Shown here: piece after piece, positions 22,901-35,529 of the stretch | Layout of the letters: the number at the start of each line of letters is the position of its first letter | How positions within the stretch are numbered: position 1 is the first letter of the stretch | NCBI RefSeq assembly: GCF_011075055.1 | Contig: NC_058155.1 | Location: forward strand, 5,785,537-5,849,536 | Length of the DNA stretch: 64,000 nucleotides | Direction: 5' to 3' | DNA from: Mangifera indica | Lineage: Eukaryota; Streptophyta; Magnoliopsida; Sapindales; Anacardiaceae | Notes under the pieces: generated by a model | Told to the model about the DNA's origin: nothing | Database searches by the model: none | Seen by the model: the letters and a program-made list of their open reading frames with translations, nothing else | Program-made: the position numbers and the translations under genes

Positions 22901-25900
22901 ATGGCACCAACAAAGATTGATATTGATTAGTTCGATGGAAAGATTGACTTCAATATATAAAGGAAAAAGATTAGATCAATTATAGTCCGTCCAAAATGTG
23001 CCAAAGCCCTCGATGGAGAAAGAGCTTAGTGTGCTAATATGACAAATTCTAAAAAAGCTGAGGTATTTGAAACTGTTTATAGTTTGTTAATTCTGCACTT
23101 ATTTGATAATGTATTAAGGCAAGTAGATGATGTTGATACTACAACAAAGCTATGGTTGAAATTAGAATCCTTTTACAAGACAAAGTCACTAACAAATAAG
23201 ATATACCTGAAAGAGCAATTACTTGGGTTTAAAATGGATCCCAGTAAGAGCTTAGAAGAGAATTTAGATAAGTTTAATAAAATCACAATTAGTCTTGCTA
23301 ATATTGATCATGCTATTATCATATTAAACTCATTACCTGAAAGCTTTAAGGATGTAAAGGCTGCCATTAAATATGGTAGAGAATCTCTTTCATTGGATGA
23401 TGTATTAAGGGCTTTAAGATCTAAAGAATTATAAATACAATTTGAAAAAAAAACCATAGGAGAAGAGCTGCAAGGTAAGGGCAGAACTGAAAAGAAATCT
23501 TAGCATAAGGATAGAAAAGTCAATAGGTCAAAATCTAAACCTAAAAGAATCTGTTGGCAATGTCACAAAGAGGGGCACATGAAAAGAAATTGTCCTGATA
23601 GGAAGAAAACATGTACCTTTTCTAATACTAATAAACAAGACGTTGCAAACACATTAAATGGCTATGAGAGTGCAGAGGTTTTAGTTTTGTCTGAAGTGAT
23701 GTCCATAAATGAATAAGTTTTAGACTCAGGTTGTACCTTCCATATGACACCTAGAGAGAATTGGTTTCTAAAGTTAAATCATGTAAATGGGGGTAAAGTT
23801 CTCATAGGGAATGATGAGTCTTGTGAAGTGACTGGAATAAGTGTGATAAAGTTTAAATGTTTAGATGGTTCTATTAAAATTTTGGCGAATGTCAAGTTAG
23901 TCCTAAAACTAAAAAGAAAGTTGATTTCTTTAGGCCTGTTAGATTCCAGTGGGTATAGCTATAAATCTGAAAAGGACATACTAAAAATTATAAAGAGTGC
24001 ATTAGTTGTGATGAAAGGTAGACTGATAAATGGTATGTATATTTTAGAGGGTTCAGTTGTAAGGGATTCAATAGTCTTTAAGTCTAATAAAACTAATGAT
24101 ACAATTTTATGGCATAATAGATTACGGCATGTAAGTCTGATAGGCTTGCAAGAGTTGAGTAAACAGAAACTAATAGATTCTAACAGAATTAGTGTTTTAG
24201 ATTTCTGTGAATAGTGTGTTTAGGTAAAGCTAAAAGACTAAAGTTCATTGTAGCAACTTATAGATCTAAGTAGTTGCTAGATTACATTCATTCAGACTTA
24301 TGAGGATCCCCACAAGTACCTAATTCGTTTTCCAATGCACATTATTTCTTAACATTTGTTGATGATTATTCAAGAAGAGTTTGGGTGTATTTTTTGAAAA
24401 GTAAAGATCAAGAATTTGATTTCTTTAAAAAATGGAAAACTCTTGTTGAAAATTAAACAAGTAAAAGTATTAAAATATTAAGAACTAATAATGGCCTTGA
24501 ATTTTGTAATAAGCAATTTACTGATTTCTATAAGCTAACTGGAATACTAAGACACAAAACCTATACTGACACACCGTAACAAAATAGATTAGTTGAAAGG
24601 ATGAATAAGACCATACTAGAAAATGTTAGATGTATGTAGGCTAATTTTAGTTTAAGTAAAAAGTTGTTTTAACAACCTATTATTTGATAAATAGATCTCC
24701 ATTATCTGCTATTAAATTTAAAACACCTATGGAAATGTGGTCTAGTAAACCACCTAGACTAAATCACTTGAAACCATTTGGCTGCCTTGCTTATATACAT
24801 ACAAACCAAGGAAAACTTAACCCTAGAGCACTAAGAGATGTTTTCTTAGGCTATCCTATAAGCACAAAAGGCGATAAAGTTTGGTTAATTGATGATTTTA
24901 AATGCATTGTTAATAGAGATGTTGTGTTTAATGAATATTTGTTTTATAAAGATCTCTTTGATTCTAGTCATAAATTGTCTAAACAGGTCCACATTTAAGA
25001 TGGAGCATTCTGACTTGCATGAAAATAGTGTTGAAAGGTCAAGTGATGAACTTAGTTTGGGCTCAAATCAAATTCATACTCTAAAGTATGAAGATAGGGG
25101 TTTAAACTAGCAATCATCACTAAGTCAGAGTCATTCTGATTTAGATGTTGATAAAACTGAATTATCTTAATATCAATTGGCTAGAGATAGAGTTAGAAGG
25201 TCTATTAGGTTGTCTTCTAGGCATGCATAAGCTAATTTAATTGCATATGCATTTCATATAAGGGATGCAATAGAATTAAATAAACCTTTGAATTATAAAC
25301 AAGCCTGTAAGAATAAGAACAAAGTTGAATGGATTAATGCCATGCAAAATGAAATGAACTCTCTACATAAGAATGAAACCTAGACTTTAGTAAAAAGGCC
25401 TGTTAATCAATAAGTTATAAGATGTAAATGGTTTTATAGAATTAAGCCTACTGTTCCTGGTGGTGAACCAGCTAGGTTTAAGGCAAGGGTTGTGGCTAAG
25501 AGGTTTTCCCAAGTAGAATGAATAGACTATCATGAAGTATTTTTACCAATTGTAAAGCATGTTTCTATTAGATTAATATTTTTCGTTATAGTTCTATATG
25601 ATCTTGAACTAAAGCAACTTGATGTGACTGCTACATTTCTCCATGGCAATTTGGAAGAAACAATATATATGGAGCAGTTTGAGGGGTTTATTAAACCAGG
25701 TAATGAAAATAAGGTATGTTTACTGAAAAAATCTTTTTATGGCTTAAAGCAATCTCCTAGACAATGGTATAAGAGATTTGATGATTATGTGTTATCTCTT
25801 GGCTTCATAAGATGCAGTTTTGATTACTCTATGTACTTTTTGAAATCTGAAACTGGAAATTATGTGTATCTATTAATCTATGTGGATGAGATGCTTATTA

Positions 25901-26853
25901 TTTCAAATGAAAAGATTGAATTAATTAACTTGAAACAATTGCTGAAAATTGAGTTTGAAATGAAAGACTTAAGGTATGCCAAAAGAATTCTAGGAATATA
26001 TATAAAAAAATATAGAGATAAGGGTAATTTGTCTTTATCACAATCTGATTACATAAAGAAAGTCCTAAATTTATATGGTATGTTGAATGCTAAGTCTGTT
26101 AACACACCTATGGGTGCACATTTCAAATTAAAGTCTACCTCACATGATATATTTGATGTTGAAATTGAATATATGCAAAATATACCTTATGCTAATGTTA
26201 TGGGCAACTTGATGTATGTAGTGACAATTACCAAGCCTGATATTGCTTATGCAATCAGTTTGTTAAGTAGATTTATGGGAAAACCAACAAAGGATCATTG
26301 GAATGCTACAAAATGGTTGCTTAGATATTTAAAAAGGTCTTGTAATCTTGGTTTAAATTTTTGCACTAATGGTTCTGATAATTTTCTTGTGAAAGGTTAC
26401 TATGACTCAGATTATGCAGCAGATCTAGACAAGAGGAGATTACTGACAGGGTATATGTTCACATTTGCAGGCAATGTAATAAGTTGAAAAAGTTACTTAC
26501 AACACATTGTGACACTATCTACAACAGAGGTAGAATATGTGTCACTTACTAAGGTTATGAAGGAAACATTATGGCTTAAGAGAATAACTCAAGAACTTGG
26601 GTTATGTGATAATGTTCCAGTGGTATTTTGTGACTCCTAGAGTGTAATACACTTGTCAAAGAATAGTGCTTTCCATGAAAAGACAAAACACATAGATGTA
26701 AGGTTTCATTTTATTAGAGATATACTACGTAAAGGTAAAGTGGTCTTGGAGAAGATTGCAACTAGATAAAATCCAACTGATGTCTTGACTAAGCTTGTAT
26801 CTATCAACAAGTTTGAGCAAGCCTTGAATTTGTTCAATATGAGTTGTGTCTAG
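22901..26853 (+). pseudogene. Copia C gag-pol, degenerate
   Basis: From ATG 22901 a gag (LWLKLESFYKTKSLTNKIYL..), zinc knuckle CWQCHKEGHMKRNC, protease VLDSGCTFHMTP, integrase LWHNRLRHVS with a decayed core, RT (TATFLHGNLEETIYMEQFEG, LLIYVDEMLII) and RNase H (YDSDYAADLD) can be followed. YVDD has become YVDE, and numerous stops (for example TAG/TAA near 22930, 23431, 24213, 25381) break every frame. Longest open pieces are 25624-26487 (RT) and 23744-24214 (PR/INT). Confidence 0.85.
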
Positions 26854-26918
26854 ATGTAAGATGCAAAAGTGTTTCTTGTTAGTTTAATTCGCTAGTCAGT
26901 TTTCAACAAGGTGGAGTT

Positions 26919-27436
26919 TGTTAGTTTGTGTCTCAAACTGACGAAGGCATTTTGGTATTTAGATGTATAAGGGTTATGATGTCTTTAGTTTAGAATACAG
27001 GGGCATTTAAGTAAAACCATAGGTTAGATATTATAACCCAACCTTATTAAAGAGATTTAGAAGCGAATTAAAAAATAGATTACATCTCCCTTTTAGTTTG
27101 ACGCATTGCATTCTCTCTGGAGGCTTTTTAGGGTTTTTCGATTTGCTTTGATTGCATCAGTTCTGAGTTTCCCAATCCAGTGAGAAGGTCATGTCTTTCT
27201 TTGCTCTTCTCTGTTTCGGTTATTGCTGTAATTTTACATTGTTAATCTTGGGAACTTTTGTTGTATTGTTGAAACTAAATTGTTATTAGTGGATTGGACT
27301 AGAGAAAACACCTCCGCCTTGGATGTAGGATTTCGTTTATGAAATCTGAACCAAGTATTTGCTTGTATTGCTGATTTGTTCTTTTTGCTTCTGTTGATCT
27401 TTAATAATCGGCAAATCTTGGGCAAATATTATAACA
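26919..27436 (+). repeat. Copia C 3' LTR
   Basis: TGTTAGTTTGTGTCTC to ATTATAACA. Compared with the 5' LTR it has extra segments near 27300 (CTAGAGAAAACACCTCCGCC) and 27400. Confidence 0.85.
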
Positions 27437-27508
27437 CAATTTTATGATGGTACATTATTTATATATAGAATTATGTATAAAAAAATTGTACATATAACAT
27501 TAATCCTA
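27437..27508 (-). repeat. MITE-like repeat M, copy 2, right piece
   Basis: Completes the copy that starts at 22098. Its end TGTACATATAACATTA corresponds to the inverted left terminus of the other copies. Confidence 0.5.
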
Positions 27509-27559
27509 AGAAGGAAAGCTCCTTGCCCGGTTGAAATTGGTCCTACGGTTCCCATTATG

Positions 27560-27770
27560 GAGAATGTTGAAACTTCATCATTTAAAATGGCCTTGAAAGA
27601 AGTGAACGAGGATCCCTTAACTGCAAATTATGGTGCACCGCTTAGGATGGTGCTCATTATCGTAAAGAAAAGTTGAGTTGTGAAAGGGTGTTGCTTCAAT
27701 ATAACTAGAAATTATTATATGAAGATTTTTAGTGATTTGGATTTCGCTAAAACTAATATGATAAGCCCAA
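27560..27770 (+). pseudogene. PMEI remnant (copy 5)
   Basis: A short decayed piece of the PMEI family. One frame gives SFKMALKEVNEDPLTANYGA, matching the helix before the fourth Cys in PMEI-1. Another frame gives GAHYRKEKLSCERV and TRNYYMKIFSDLDFAKTNMI, matching the C-terminal segment. Frameshifts and a stop separate them; the N-terminal half is absent. Confidence 0.7.
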
Positions 27771-27823
27771 AATGATTTTAAACCGTTGAATATGCATAAA
27801 TAAAATACGTAATTAAGTAAAGG

Positions 27824-28090
27824 CCAAAAGATTTATTCCCATCCAAAGTTTGATGTATTTCCAATCTCTCATCCGCAAAATTTTAAAAACTCAAATACTC
27901 TCTATTCTATTAAAATTTTTACTTAGATTTAGAGGTAAAACCATTATTTAATAAAAAATTTAAAAAAACTAAAATTTTATCTCATTTCTTCTTTTTAGTT
28001 AAAATAACTAACAATTTTCTCTCTCCAAAATAGTTTGAAAAGTTAACTTCTCTCCATAGCATTTTTTTTCTTTCTTTGACAATCGAGAAC
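27824..28090 (+). repeat. MULE-MITE family fragment, copy 3
   Basis: Begins GGCCAAAAGATTTATTCCCA and follows the layout of the 13428 element (TCTCATTTCTTCTTTTTAG, CTAACAATTTTCTCTC). No right terminus found. Confidence 0.55.
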
Positions 28091-28130
28091 CAACCAACCA
28101 ACTTCATCTTCCCACCCATGCATTCATCAG

Positions 28131-28149
28131 CTCTCTCTCTCTCTCTCCA
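28131..28149 (+). repeat. (CT)n microsatellite
   Basis: About nine uninterrupted CT units in a Pyr-rich leader-like stretch. Confidence 0.8.
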
Positions 28150-28550
28150 TCTTTAGTTTGATTCTGACAAAATCAACCAAAGTGAACAACATTCGGTTGC
28201 TCTTCCCCCAAATAAAGATGAATGATGCTCTTTGTTCGTCAACGTTAAATGAATTGTCTCCGTGGCCAAAGATCGACCATCTCTATGGTCAAACGAAGAT
28301 GAATCATCTTCTTCCAATCGTAAAATAACATGTCATTATTTGTTCTTAAGTTTATATTTATTATTTGTACACATGATTATATCTATAGAAATATAATTAG
28401 TTGCTATTCATTTACTTTGGTAGAATTCCAAGAAAGCAAATCATCTCTTGATTTTCTTCCGAAATTAGACTCTCCTAAAATTAATTTGTTGTTATTTCCA
28501 TGTTTGTTTGTAGTATTTTAGGTAACTATTTGTTTAGTTACTATTAGTAC

Positions 28551-28782
28551 GTTGCATTTTGCTAAACGAATTTATTCATAATTAAAATTTTAGTTATCAC
28601 ATATTTTCCTCTAAGGGGAACATGGGGCACTAGAAGGGGGATGAATCTTACCTCTATATTAGTATGTTACATTTTGTCAAACAAATTTATTCAGAATTAA
28701 AACTTTAGTTGCCGAAATAACATTTTGGTTACCACATATTTTCCTTCAGCGAGAACATGGGGCGCCTAGAGGGATGAATATT
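28551..28782 (+). repeat. ~115-bp direct tandem duplication
   Basis: Two adjacent diverged units share AAATTTATTCA.AATTAAAA, CACATATTTTCCT and GAACATGGGGC. The second carries a short insertion. No gene. Confidence 0.65.
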
Positions 28783-29925
28783 TACTCTATTTTGCAACTA
28801 AATACTTAATTGTTAAAACAAAATTATTTGAAAAAAAAAAAACTAATTATAAAAAATTAATTTTTAGCACTCTATAGTTTCTTTTTTACCGGAAAAGTGA
28901 GGCATCAAAAAATTAATTCGGGCAACTAAATTAAATTTAGTTGTTATAGATGAGTTTTTGCAAATTTTAATTTGTAGTAAAGTATAACAACCATAATTTA
29001 AAAATAAAATACAAAAAAAATAATAATATGTAGAATATCAATTTACCTCTAGTGAAAAATATCATTTTCTCCTTGTGTGAGAAATATCACAAAACCTTCT
29101 AATAGACCCTTGCATTACAAAATCGCAATTTGCCTCCTGATATATGCAAAATCTACCGAATACTTATCTATCAACTAGAAATATCATGTCTATTGGGATT
29201 CTCACTCCTATCAACTAGAAAGTTTTCTATTTTCTAATCAAAATCACATTTTCAAGCTACAAATCGCACCTTAGATTAACCAAAAAATACTTATCTATCA
29301 ACTCATGACCAATTTCAACTACAAAAATATGATATTTATAAGCAAAATTTGATAACTTAAACTGAAATACAAAACATCATATCCCCCAAAAATTTTTATT
29401 TTTTTGTCAAATTTAGAGTTTCAAACCACAAATCACACACCTTAAACTAATCAAAAACAATTTTCATCAGCCAACAACCAATTTTAACTTTAAAATGTGA
29501 CAATCATAGAAAAATTTTAAAAGTTAAATTAAAGTGCAATACATCACCATAAATTTTAGAATAAACAATTAAATCACTTAGTAATAACCTTAGAACCCAT
29601 TTTAAGCTCAATTTTGAAAAGATATTGAATGAATTTTAGCAAAAAGAAGAAAAAAAAAGGGATTGTGGTTCAAATGTAGGTATGCGAGATTTTTTGTTAG
29701 TACAAAATTTTTTATTTAGGTCAATAGTGGTCAAACCTCCTTTATATATTGGGGCAATTTTGAAAAACTGTGTTTTCTTAAGTATATTCATATAATCTTT
29801 GAAGTGTTGGTTAAAATCATATCGACCTCCATAGTTGACTAATTTAATTATTTACCCAAAAATAATTATCTTTGAAATTCTAGTAATAATTATTATAAAA
29901 AAGAATATGGATCATATATAACTAT
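28783..29925. other. Gene-free AT-rich spacer
   Basis: No coding region recognised. Short internal similarities (TACTTATCTATCAACT at ~29160 and ~29290) suggest decayed repeats. Confidence 0.5.
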
Positions 29926-30096
29926 AGAATAATACTATTTGTATCCACTTTGAATACAAAATTATATGCATATTTATATATGTTGTCACATGATTGAGTA
30001 TTACTTTATTTTTAACTCAAAATCACTCAATTATATGATAACACATATAAGTATACATATTTATGTACTCAAATTAAGTACACATAACTTTGTTGA
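29926..30096 (+). repeat. MITE-like repeat M, copy 3
   Basis: Contains the shared TCACATGATTGAGTATTACT core and TATATGATAACACATATAAG. The right end is altered to CACATAACTTTGTTG. Confidence 0.55.
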
Positions 30097-30528
30097 AAGA
30101 ACAAATTCCAAATGTTTGTTAAAATTTGGAAGCGTTATGGTATCTTGCAAGCATTTTGTGGCATGTATTTTAATTCATTATTTGTTTGTTTGTCTTTTTT
30201 TAATATACAGTTATCAATAATAAATTTTTATCGATAAAAAATTAGCAAATTAAAGCAAATATTTTTAAAAATTTTTCGTATGTTATTATTTCATAATGGC
30301 TTTACATGGTAAGTCCAAAAAACCTTCTAAATGCAACCCAAAACTTTATTTGCAGTTGCTTTTCTAGGATTCTGCATTAAAGAGTCAATACATCTCCTTT
30401 GTTATTATTTCATAATGACACTACATGGCAGGTTCTCAAAACCTTTAAACACAAAGCCAAAACTTTGTTTACTTTTGTACTTCTTTTATCCATTTGCCCT
30501 TTCGTGAAGCAACAACTAGCAATTAACC

Positions 30529-31149
30529 ATGCATGCACCCAAAGCTTCAATGACTTTTCATCAGAATTCTCCTCCATTGATGATCATAACACAAGTATTT
30601 TCCATTTCTTTCTTCTTACTTCTTCACTCTCCTTCGCCAGCTCTCGCCCTTCCGACATCAAGCACCCACAATCCATCTAGTTTAGTCGATAGCGTTTGCA
30701 AAGAAGAGAATTAACTGGGCCATTTAAATTACAACGATTGTGTTGCCGCTCTTGTGTTAGATCCTAAAGCCTTGTCTGCAAAGAACAAGAAATTGTTGGC
30801 GAAGATCGAGCTAAACTTGGCTATGTCTAATTCCACAAGCAGCCTAACATACATCGATACAATGGCAAAGAAGGAAAAATCTTCACCAGCACTGAAATCG
30901 GCACTCGAGTACTGCATTTCACAGTATCAATATACTGTGCAGTGTTTTAAAATGGCTTTGATGGATTTGGATGTTGATCCTGAGGCTGCAAATTATGATG
31001 CGTTTGTTGCTAATGATGGTCAATATTACTGTGGAGAACAGCTGAATTCTAAAGGGTTTCAATCCCAAGTTGTGGATTCAATTAATACTAGAAACTATTA
31101 TGTGATGCTGTATCGCATTGGACAAATTATTACCAATAAGATGACCTGA
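30529..31149 (+). pseudogene. PMEI-2, single nonsense codon
   Basis: Same plan as PMEI-1: ATGCATGCACCC start, hydrophobic signal segment (VFSISFFLLLHSPSPALA), LVDSVCKEEN, then TAA at 30712-30714, and the frame continues LGHLNYNDCVAALVLDPKAL.. to NKMT at 31149. Relative to PMEI-1 it has also lost the hairpin Cys before YNDC (TQCSYNDC has become GHLNYNDC). One nonsense codon separates it from an open frame, so read-through or recent loss is conceivable. Its promoter region resembles that of PMEI-3. Confidence 0.85.
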
Positions 31150-31189
31150 ATTCATTGATTTGTTTAATCTGTATTTGATGAATAATGAA

Positions 31190-32440
31190 ATAATTTTCCT
31201 GGAAATTTTGGTCTAGTAATATAATGCCAAGAATCCTTTCCTTTTTAATTCCAATAACAATTATTTGCATATATGAGGCTGTTATAACCATTAGTCATTA
31301 AAATCAGGGTAATATTTTTAACAAGGAAACTTATATCAATAAGTGATAAGAAAATTTTCTTTTGTCTTAAAAATTTTTTAATGGCGAGAAATAGATATTT
31401 AATGATCAATTTTTTTTTGTTAACGTTATAAATTTGTTTATTTTTTACAAAAATATAAATAATTGATCATTAAAATCATAAAAATAACACTTATAATGAC
31501 CGGATATTTATTCATTCTTTATTTTCCTTTTGCTAATGTTAGTTTTTTTGATAGTGCTCATAATTTAGTTTTAAAAATTAATAATTTTCTCTAACTTTAT
31601 TTTGAAAGCATAACTTTTTTTCTTACTAGGGTTTTTTCTTTTGCTCATTCAACCTCTCCTTATCTTTTAAAAAATTATAGTTACATCCCTATAGCTACAT
31701 TCTCTCTTTCTGGTGACTATCTTTCTTGCACTATAAAAACAACTTGTAATAACACGAAGAAAATAACGAGTGAATAAATGTTTGGCTGTTATATGTACTT
31801 TTTTTTTAATTTTAACAATAAATTATTTCTATTCTTATTAAAGCTAAATAAATTTATGAGTTTAATAAGAGAAAAATGACTATTAAAAGTCTGTTTCTTG
31901 TTGTTAACAATTGTTGTTAAATGATTATTCGTTTTAATGATAATATAAATAATTGATCGTTAAAATCATGAAAATAGAACTTATAATTATTGCATATGTA
32001 CCTACCCGTTATTTTTCACTCACTGATGTAATTTTTTTTTTTTGTAGTGATTGGTTCATCAAGGAATTAAAAAGTATAAATAGGTGGGATATTTTCAGCA
32101 AATTTTTAGAGGTGTTGTTCTTGTTTAGGCAAACTTCAAAATGAATATAAAATTTTAAAATAAATATAATATTTAAAATTTTTGTTAAATTTTAAAAAAT
32201 TAGACCCAACCCATCTCAAAAGGCTTAGCCTCTAAGGCTGGAGAGAGTCTAGTTTGTGTTGTGGGTTTGATCCTCCAAGTGGGCTGACTCAACCCGCCTA
32301 GGCATAGCCCAATCCCTAGTTACAATGGGCCGAGAGAGCCAGCACGACCCACTGTCATGGCCAATTGTGATTAGCCCCATTGCTAATTTGAAAGTCTTAC
32401 AGTATATTGTAAGCATTTTGTGACATGTGCTATAATTCAT
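31190..32440. other. Gene-free spacer
   Basis: 31190-31260 is PMEI 3' flank related to 33380-33460. 31480-31680 resembles MULE-MITE interior sequence (TTTTCTCTAACT, TAGGGTTTTTTC). 32220-32350 is an isolated GC-richer patch (CCCGCCTAGGC, GGGCCGAGAGAGCC) of unknown origin; it does not fold as a tRNA by eye. Confidence 0.45.
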
Positions 32441-32584
32441 CAATAATGTTATGTGTATATTCTTTTGATACACAAATAATTTATAATCATATGATTGAGT
32501 GTTACTTTATCTTTAATTTAAAATTATTCAATTATATAATGATACACTATCTACGTACAAAAAATAGATACGTATAGTTTTATT
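32441..32584 (+). repeat. MITE-like repeat M, copy 4
   Basis: CAATAATGTTATGTGTATA to ACGTATAGTTTTATT with the TCATATGATTGAGTGTTACT core. Lies ~0.4 kb upstream of PMEI-3. Confidence 0.6.
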
Positions 32585-32942
32585 AATAATTTATTTATAT
32601 TTGAAAGTTGTTTGTTTGTCTTCTTTTTAAAATATAGTTATCAATCATAAATTTGTATCCATTAAAAGAGAATCTAGATTAGGAGAAGTTATTTTGGTAA
32701 TTAAATATTAGCAAATTATGGCAATTTTTTTAAACATATTTTCCTTTATTATTATTTTATATTGACATCATAAAGTAAGTTATCAAAACCTTCTAAATAC
32801 AACCCAAATATCTATTTATTTCTATATATTCTTGGATTCTGCATTAAAGAGTCAAGACATCTAATTTTTATTTTTACAGAACGACATTATGTAGCCCTAC
32901 ATCCATTAGCCCTTTAACTCAAGCAACAACTAGCAATTAACC

Positions 32943-33331
32943 ATGAATGCACCCAGAACTTCAATGACTTTTCATCAGAATTATCCTCTATTGATGATCA
33001 TATCACAAATACCACAAGCAGCTTAACATACATCGATGCGATGGCAAAGAAGGAAAGATCTTCACCAAGACTGAAATCGGCACTTGAGTACTGCGTTTCA
33101 GAGTATGAATATACTGTGAATGCATTCAAAGCTTCTTTGGGCGACTTGGAAGTAGATCCTTTGTACGCAAATTATGATGCTCTAGTTGCTTATGATGGTG
33201 CATATAACTGTGCAGACAAGCTGAAATCTGAAGGGTTTCAATCTCAAGATGTGGATTCAATTAGGACTAGAAATAATTATGTGAAGATTTATAGCGAGAT
33301 TGGAGGTACTATTACCAATAAGATGATCTGA
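32943..33331 (+). pseudogene. PMEI-3, internal deletion
   Basis: The start region (ATGAATGCACCCAGAAC.., MNAPRTSMTFHQ) is preserved. A deletion then joins the signal-peptide region (..ATCACA) directly to AATACCACAAGCAGC, shifting frame and removing the mature N-terminus with its Cys hairpin. From an internal ATG at 33041 a 96-residue frame (MAKKERSSPRLKSALEYC..) covers only the C-terminal helices. Not expected to fold as a PMEI. Confidence 0.85.
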
Positions 33332-33404
33332 ATTCATTGATTTGTTTAATCCGTATTTGATGAATAATGAACTTATTTTCTTGGAAAGTTTGGTTTGATT
33401 ATGT

Positions 33405-33633
33405 AATGCCAAAAATCCTTTGCTGTTTGATTCTAAAAAGTACTGTTTTTGTACTGGAGGTTGCTACAACAATTATTCAATCATGGACTAAACACTTCAT
33501 GGTTGAATGGTTGTATTATCAACGTCCCTTACGGGGAACAAATTTTCAAATTGTTTATTTGAATACAGAATGTGGATAATTTTATTTTATTAATTTGGTA
33601 TATAAATGAATAATTCCATAATATATTTAGTGA
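33405..33633 (+). repeat. PMEI 3' flank, duplicated at 56538-56758
   Basis: Near-identical to 56538-56758 (GCCAAAAATCCTTTGC.GTTT, AAGTACTGTTTTTGTACTGG, GGTTGTATTATCAACGTCCC). Here it lies downstream of PMEI-3; there it abuts the helicase terminal-exon array and precedes PMEI-4. Confidence 0.85.
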
Positions 33634-35105
33634 AAAAGCCCTTTGTTACTCATGTTAGTCAACACATCATTTCATAGCCATGACTCGATCTTATCTTTAA
33701 AAAAAAAGACAAAATAGAAAAATTTGAGAGATAAACAATCAATAAGTAAGAATATAAGTAACAATCATTGAGAGTAAATTGTTTGCTATTTTTCACTCGC
33801 TAATACAATTTTTTTTTAACATGGAAAAAAAAAAGTATTTGTAATACAAACACATTATTTTAAACATTAGAAGAACAAATTCCAAATGTTTATGAAAATT
33901 TGAAAGCATTCTAGAATTGTAATATTGAAGAAATTCTGGAATTCTTTGAATAGGTTCCTCAGCTCTTTGCCATTTTGCCCAAGAAACGTTTGTGAATTGT
34001 GATTAGACCCACCGCTGGCATCTAGTAAGCATTTTGTGGCATGCATTTTAATTTATATATATTTTAGAGTTGTTTGTTTGTCCTTTTTGCAATATATAAG
34101 GAATTTTTGGATTTAAGCTGAGTTTATTGATAGTGGGTGGAATTAGTTGTTAAAGTGTTTTTTTTTCTAATGTGAAAATTTTGCGAATCTCCTTGTTACA
34201 ACGTAGCTTAAACAAAGAAAGAATTGAAACAATTTTAATTTCGAAAATAATATTCCATAATAATATTTCAATACAAAAGGAGATACGTAAGTACATGACT
34301 TTGACCAAAAAAATGCTTACTCCTGTTTATCCAAAAAATATTCAAAAGATCACATAAAAAATATGTGTTATTATACGTACATTATTATGTAACAAAATAT
34401 AACAATGTTTATATATGATACTAATGTTTTAAAACTCATATTAAACTGATCAATTCGACTAAATCGGTGACAAATCAAACTTGGGATATGACTAAAACTT
34501 TTTGTAGCTATCAAATTAAATTAACCTGAGGTTAATCGTATCAGATTGTGATTTAGTAATTAAATCAGATTATCTAAGCATCATGTTGATATTAGTATAG
34601 CTAAAACATATTTTAAAATATTAATTATATTATGTTGATATCATTGATATACCTGGTTAGCTGATTCAATCAACTTAGAGACCAACTCTTTACTTGGTTC
34701 AAAACCCAAATTGAGTCTAAAAACATTGTATGATACATCATTGAAGACGTAAAATTTGAGATAAATAGTAATTTACTTTACATCTCAAGGTCATATTATT
34801 TATGGTTAGAAAAGACAACAAAGAATACAAAAAATTTAGGTTTTGGATTCAATAATGGCCTTGACTAAAGGGGAAGCCCAATGCCTAATTAAGCATACAA
34901 TTATTTTCCATTAAAATTTACCATAAAAGTTAAGTACGTGGTCAAATAAACAACAATAAATTACTATAGATGGGCATAACATTGTTATAAGGTTCTGTTT
35001 TGTAAACTTTAAGTTCACTATTTCATTTTCTCATAACCTCAGTAAGATCAAAATTCATCTCTAAATTCTTGCAGATTTTGCCCTTTGTAATAATTAGTAA
35101 CAAGC
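33634..35105. other. Gene-free spacer upstream of S1-like gene
   Basis: No gene seen. AT-rich with dispersed-repeat character; a weak TTATAAGG lies ~110 bp before the S1-like start. Confidence 0.45.
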
Positions 35106-35525
35106 ATGAATTCATTCAACAAGCTTAGCTTGTTCATGATTCTGCTACTTCCATACATGATTATGTGTGATGTTGCTTTTTTCCATCGACCTAGCAGAAC
35201 TTTAAGTGTCCTTAATGGTTTAGAAACTACTGGTGAGAACATTATCGCAGATTGCAAACTCGTTTCTGGGGTGCGCCATCCATCACTCATTCATAACATT
35301 ATTGTTAAAAGTGAGACAATGAATTATCATTTTCGAGATGGGTTTTATCCACTAACTAAGTTGTATTGCAGTTTTCTATTTTCTAGTCAGAACCATAACG
35401 TCAAGATCTTCGACTCAAACATAGGTGACTATAGACAATGCAAATGGAATATTACTTCACAATATAATCTTACTTGTATGATTCTAGTGGTTGGTAATCA
35501 TGCTTGTCTTCCATGGTCCCAATAA
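35106..35525 (+). CDS. S1/SPH-type secreted protein (plant self-incompatibility S1 family)
   Basis: The gene is intronless and encodes 139 residues. The start at 35106 gives a signal-peptide-like N-terminus (KLSLFMILLLPYMIMC, about residues 6-21). Family features follow: a TLSVLNGL strand, IIADCKLV, the F.DGFYPLTKLYCSFLF block and YRQCKWNIT, i.e. the Cys set and aromatic pattern of S-protein homologues. NIT is a potential N-glycosylation site. Poppy S1 is the female self-incompatibility determinant, but most S-protein homologues in other eudicots are small secreted proteins of unknown function, so no mating role is implied. No disabling change is seen. Confidence 0.8.
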   Translation: MNSFNKLSLFMILLLPYMIMCDVAFFHRPSRTLSVLNGLETTGENIIADCKLVSGVRHPSLIHNIIVKSETMNYHFRDGFYPLTKLYCSFLFSSQNHNVKIFDSNIGDYRQCKWNITSQYNLTCMILVVGNHACLPWSQ

Positions 35526-35529
35526 TGTC

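Larger units (their letters stand above)
22204..27436 (+). mobile_element. Copia C: old, heavily decayed LTR retrotransposon
   Basis: LTRs are 22204-22678 (475 bp) and 26919-27436 (518 bp). They are alignable throughout but with many substitutions and insertions in the 3' copy. PBS-like TGCTATCAGAGCC follows two bases after the 5' LTR, and AAGGTGGAG precedes the 3' LTR. Flanks are CAATA (22199-22203) and CAATT (27437-27441), an imperfect 5-bp duplication. Gag-pol is recognisable but full of stops, so this is the oldest of the four Copias. Confidence 0.9.

Noticed and set aside
24684..26487. Functional RT from Copia C
   Set aside because: The catalytic YVDD is YVDE, and surrounding integrase and gag are riddled with stops.
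32220..32350. tRNA gene or coding fragment in the GC-richer patch
   Set aside because: No cloverleaf, A/B box pair or conserved frame could be traced by eye.
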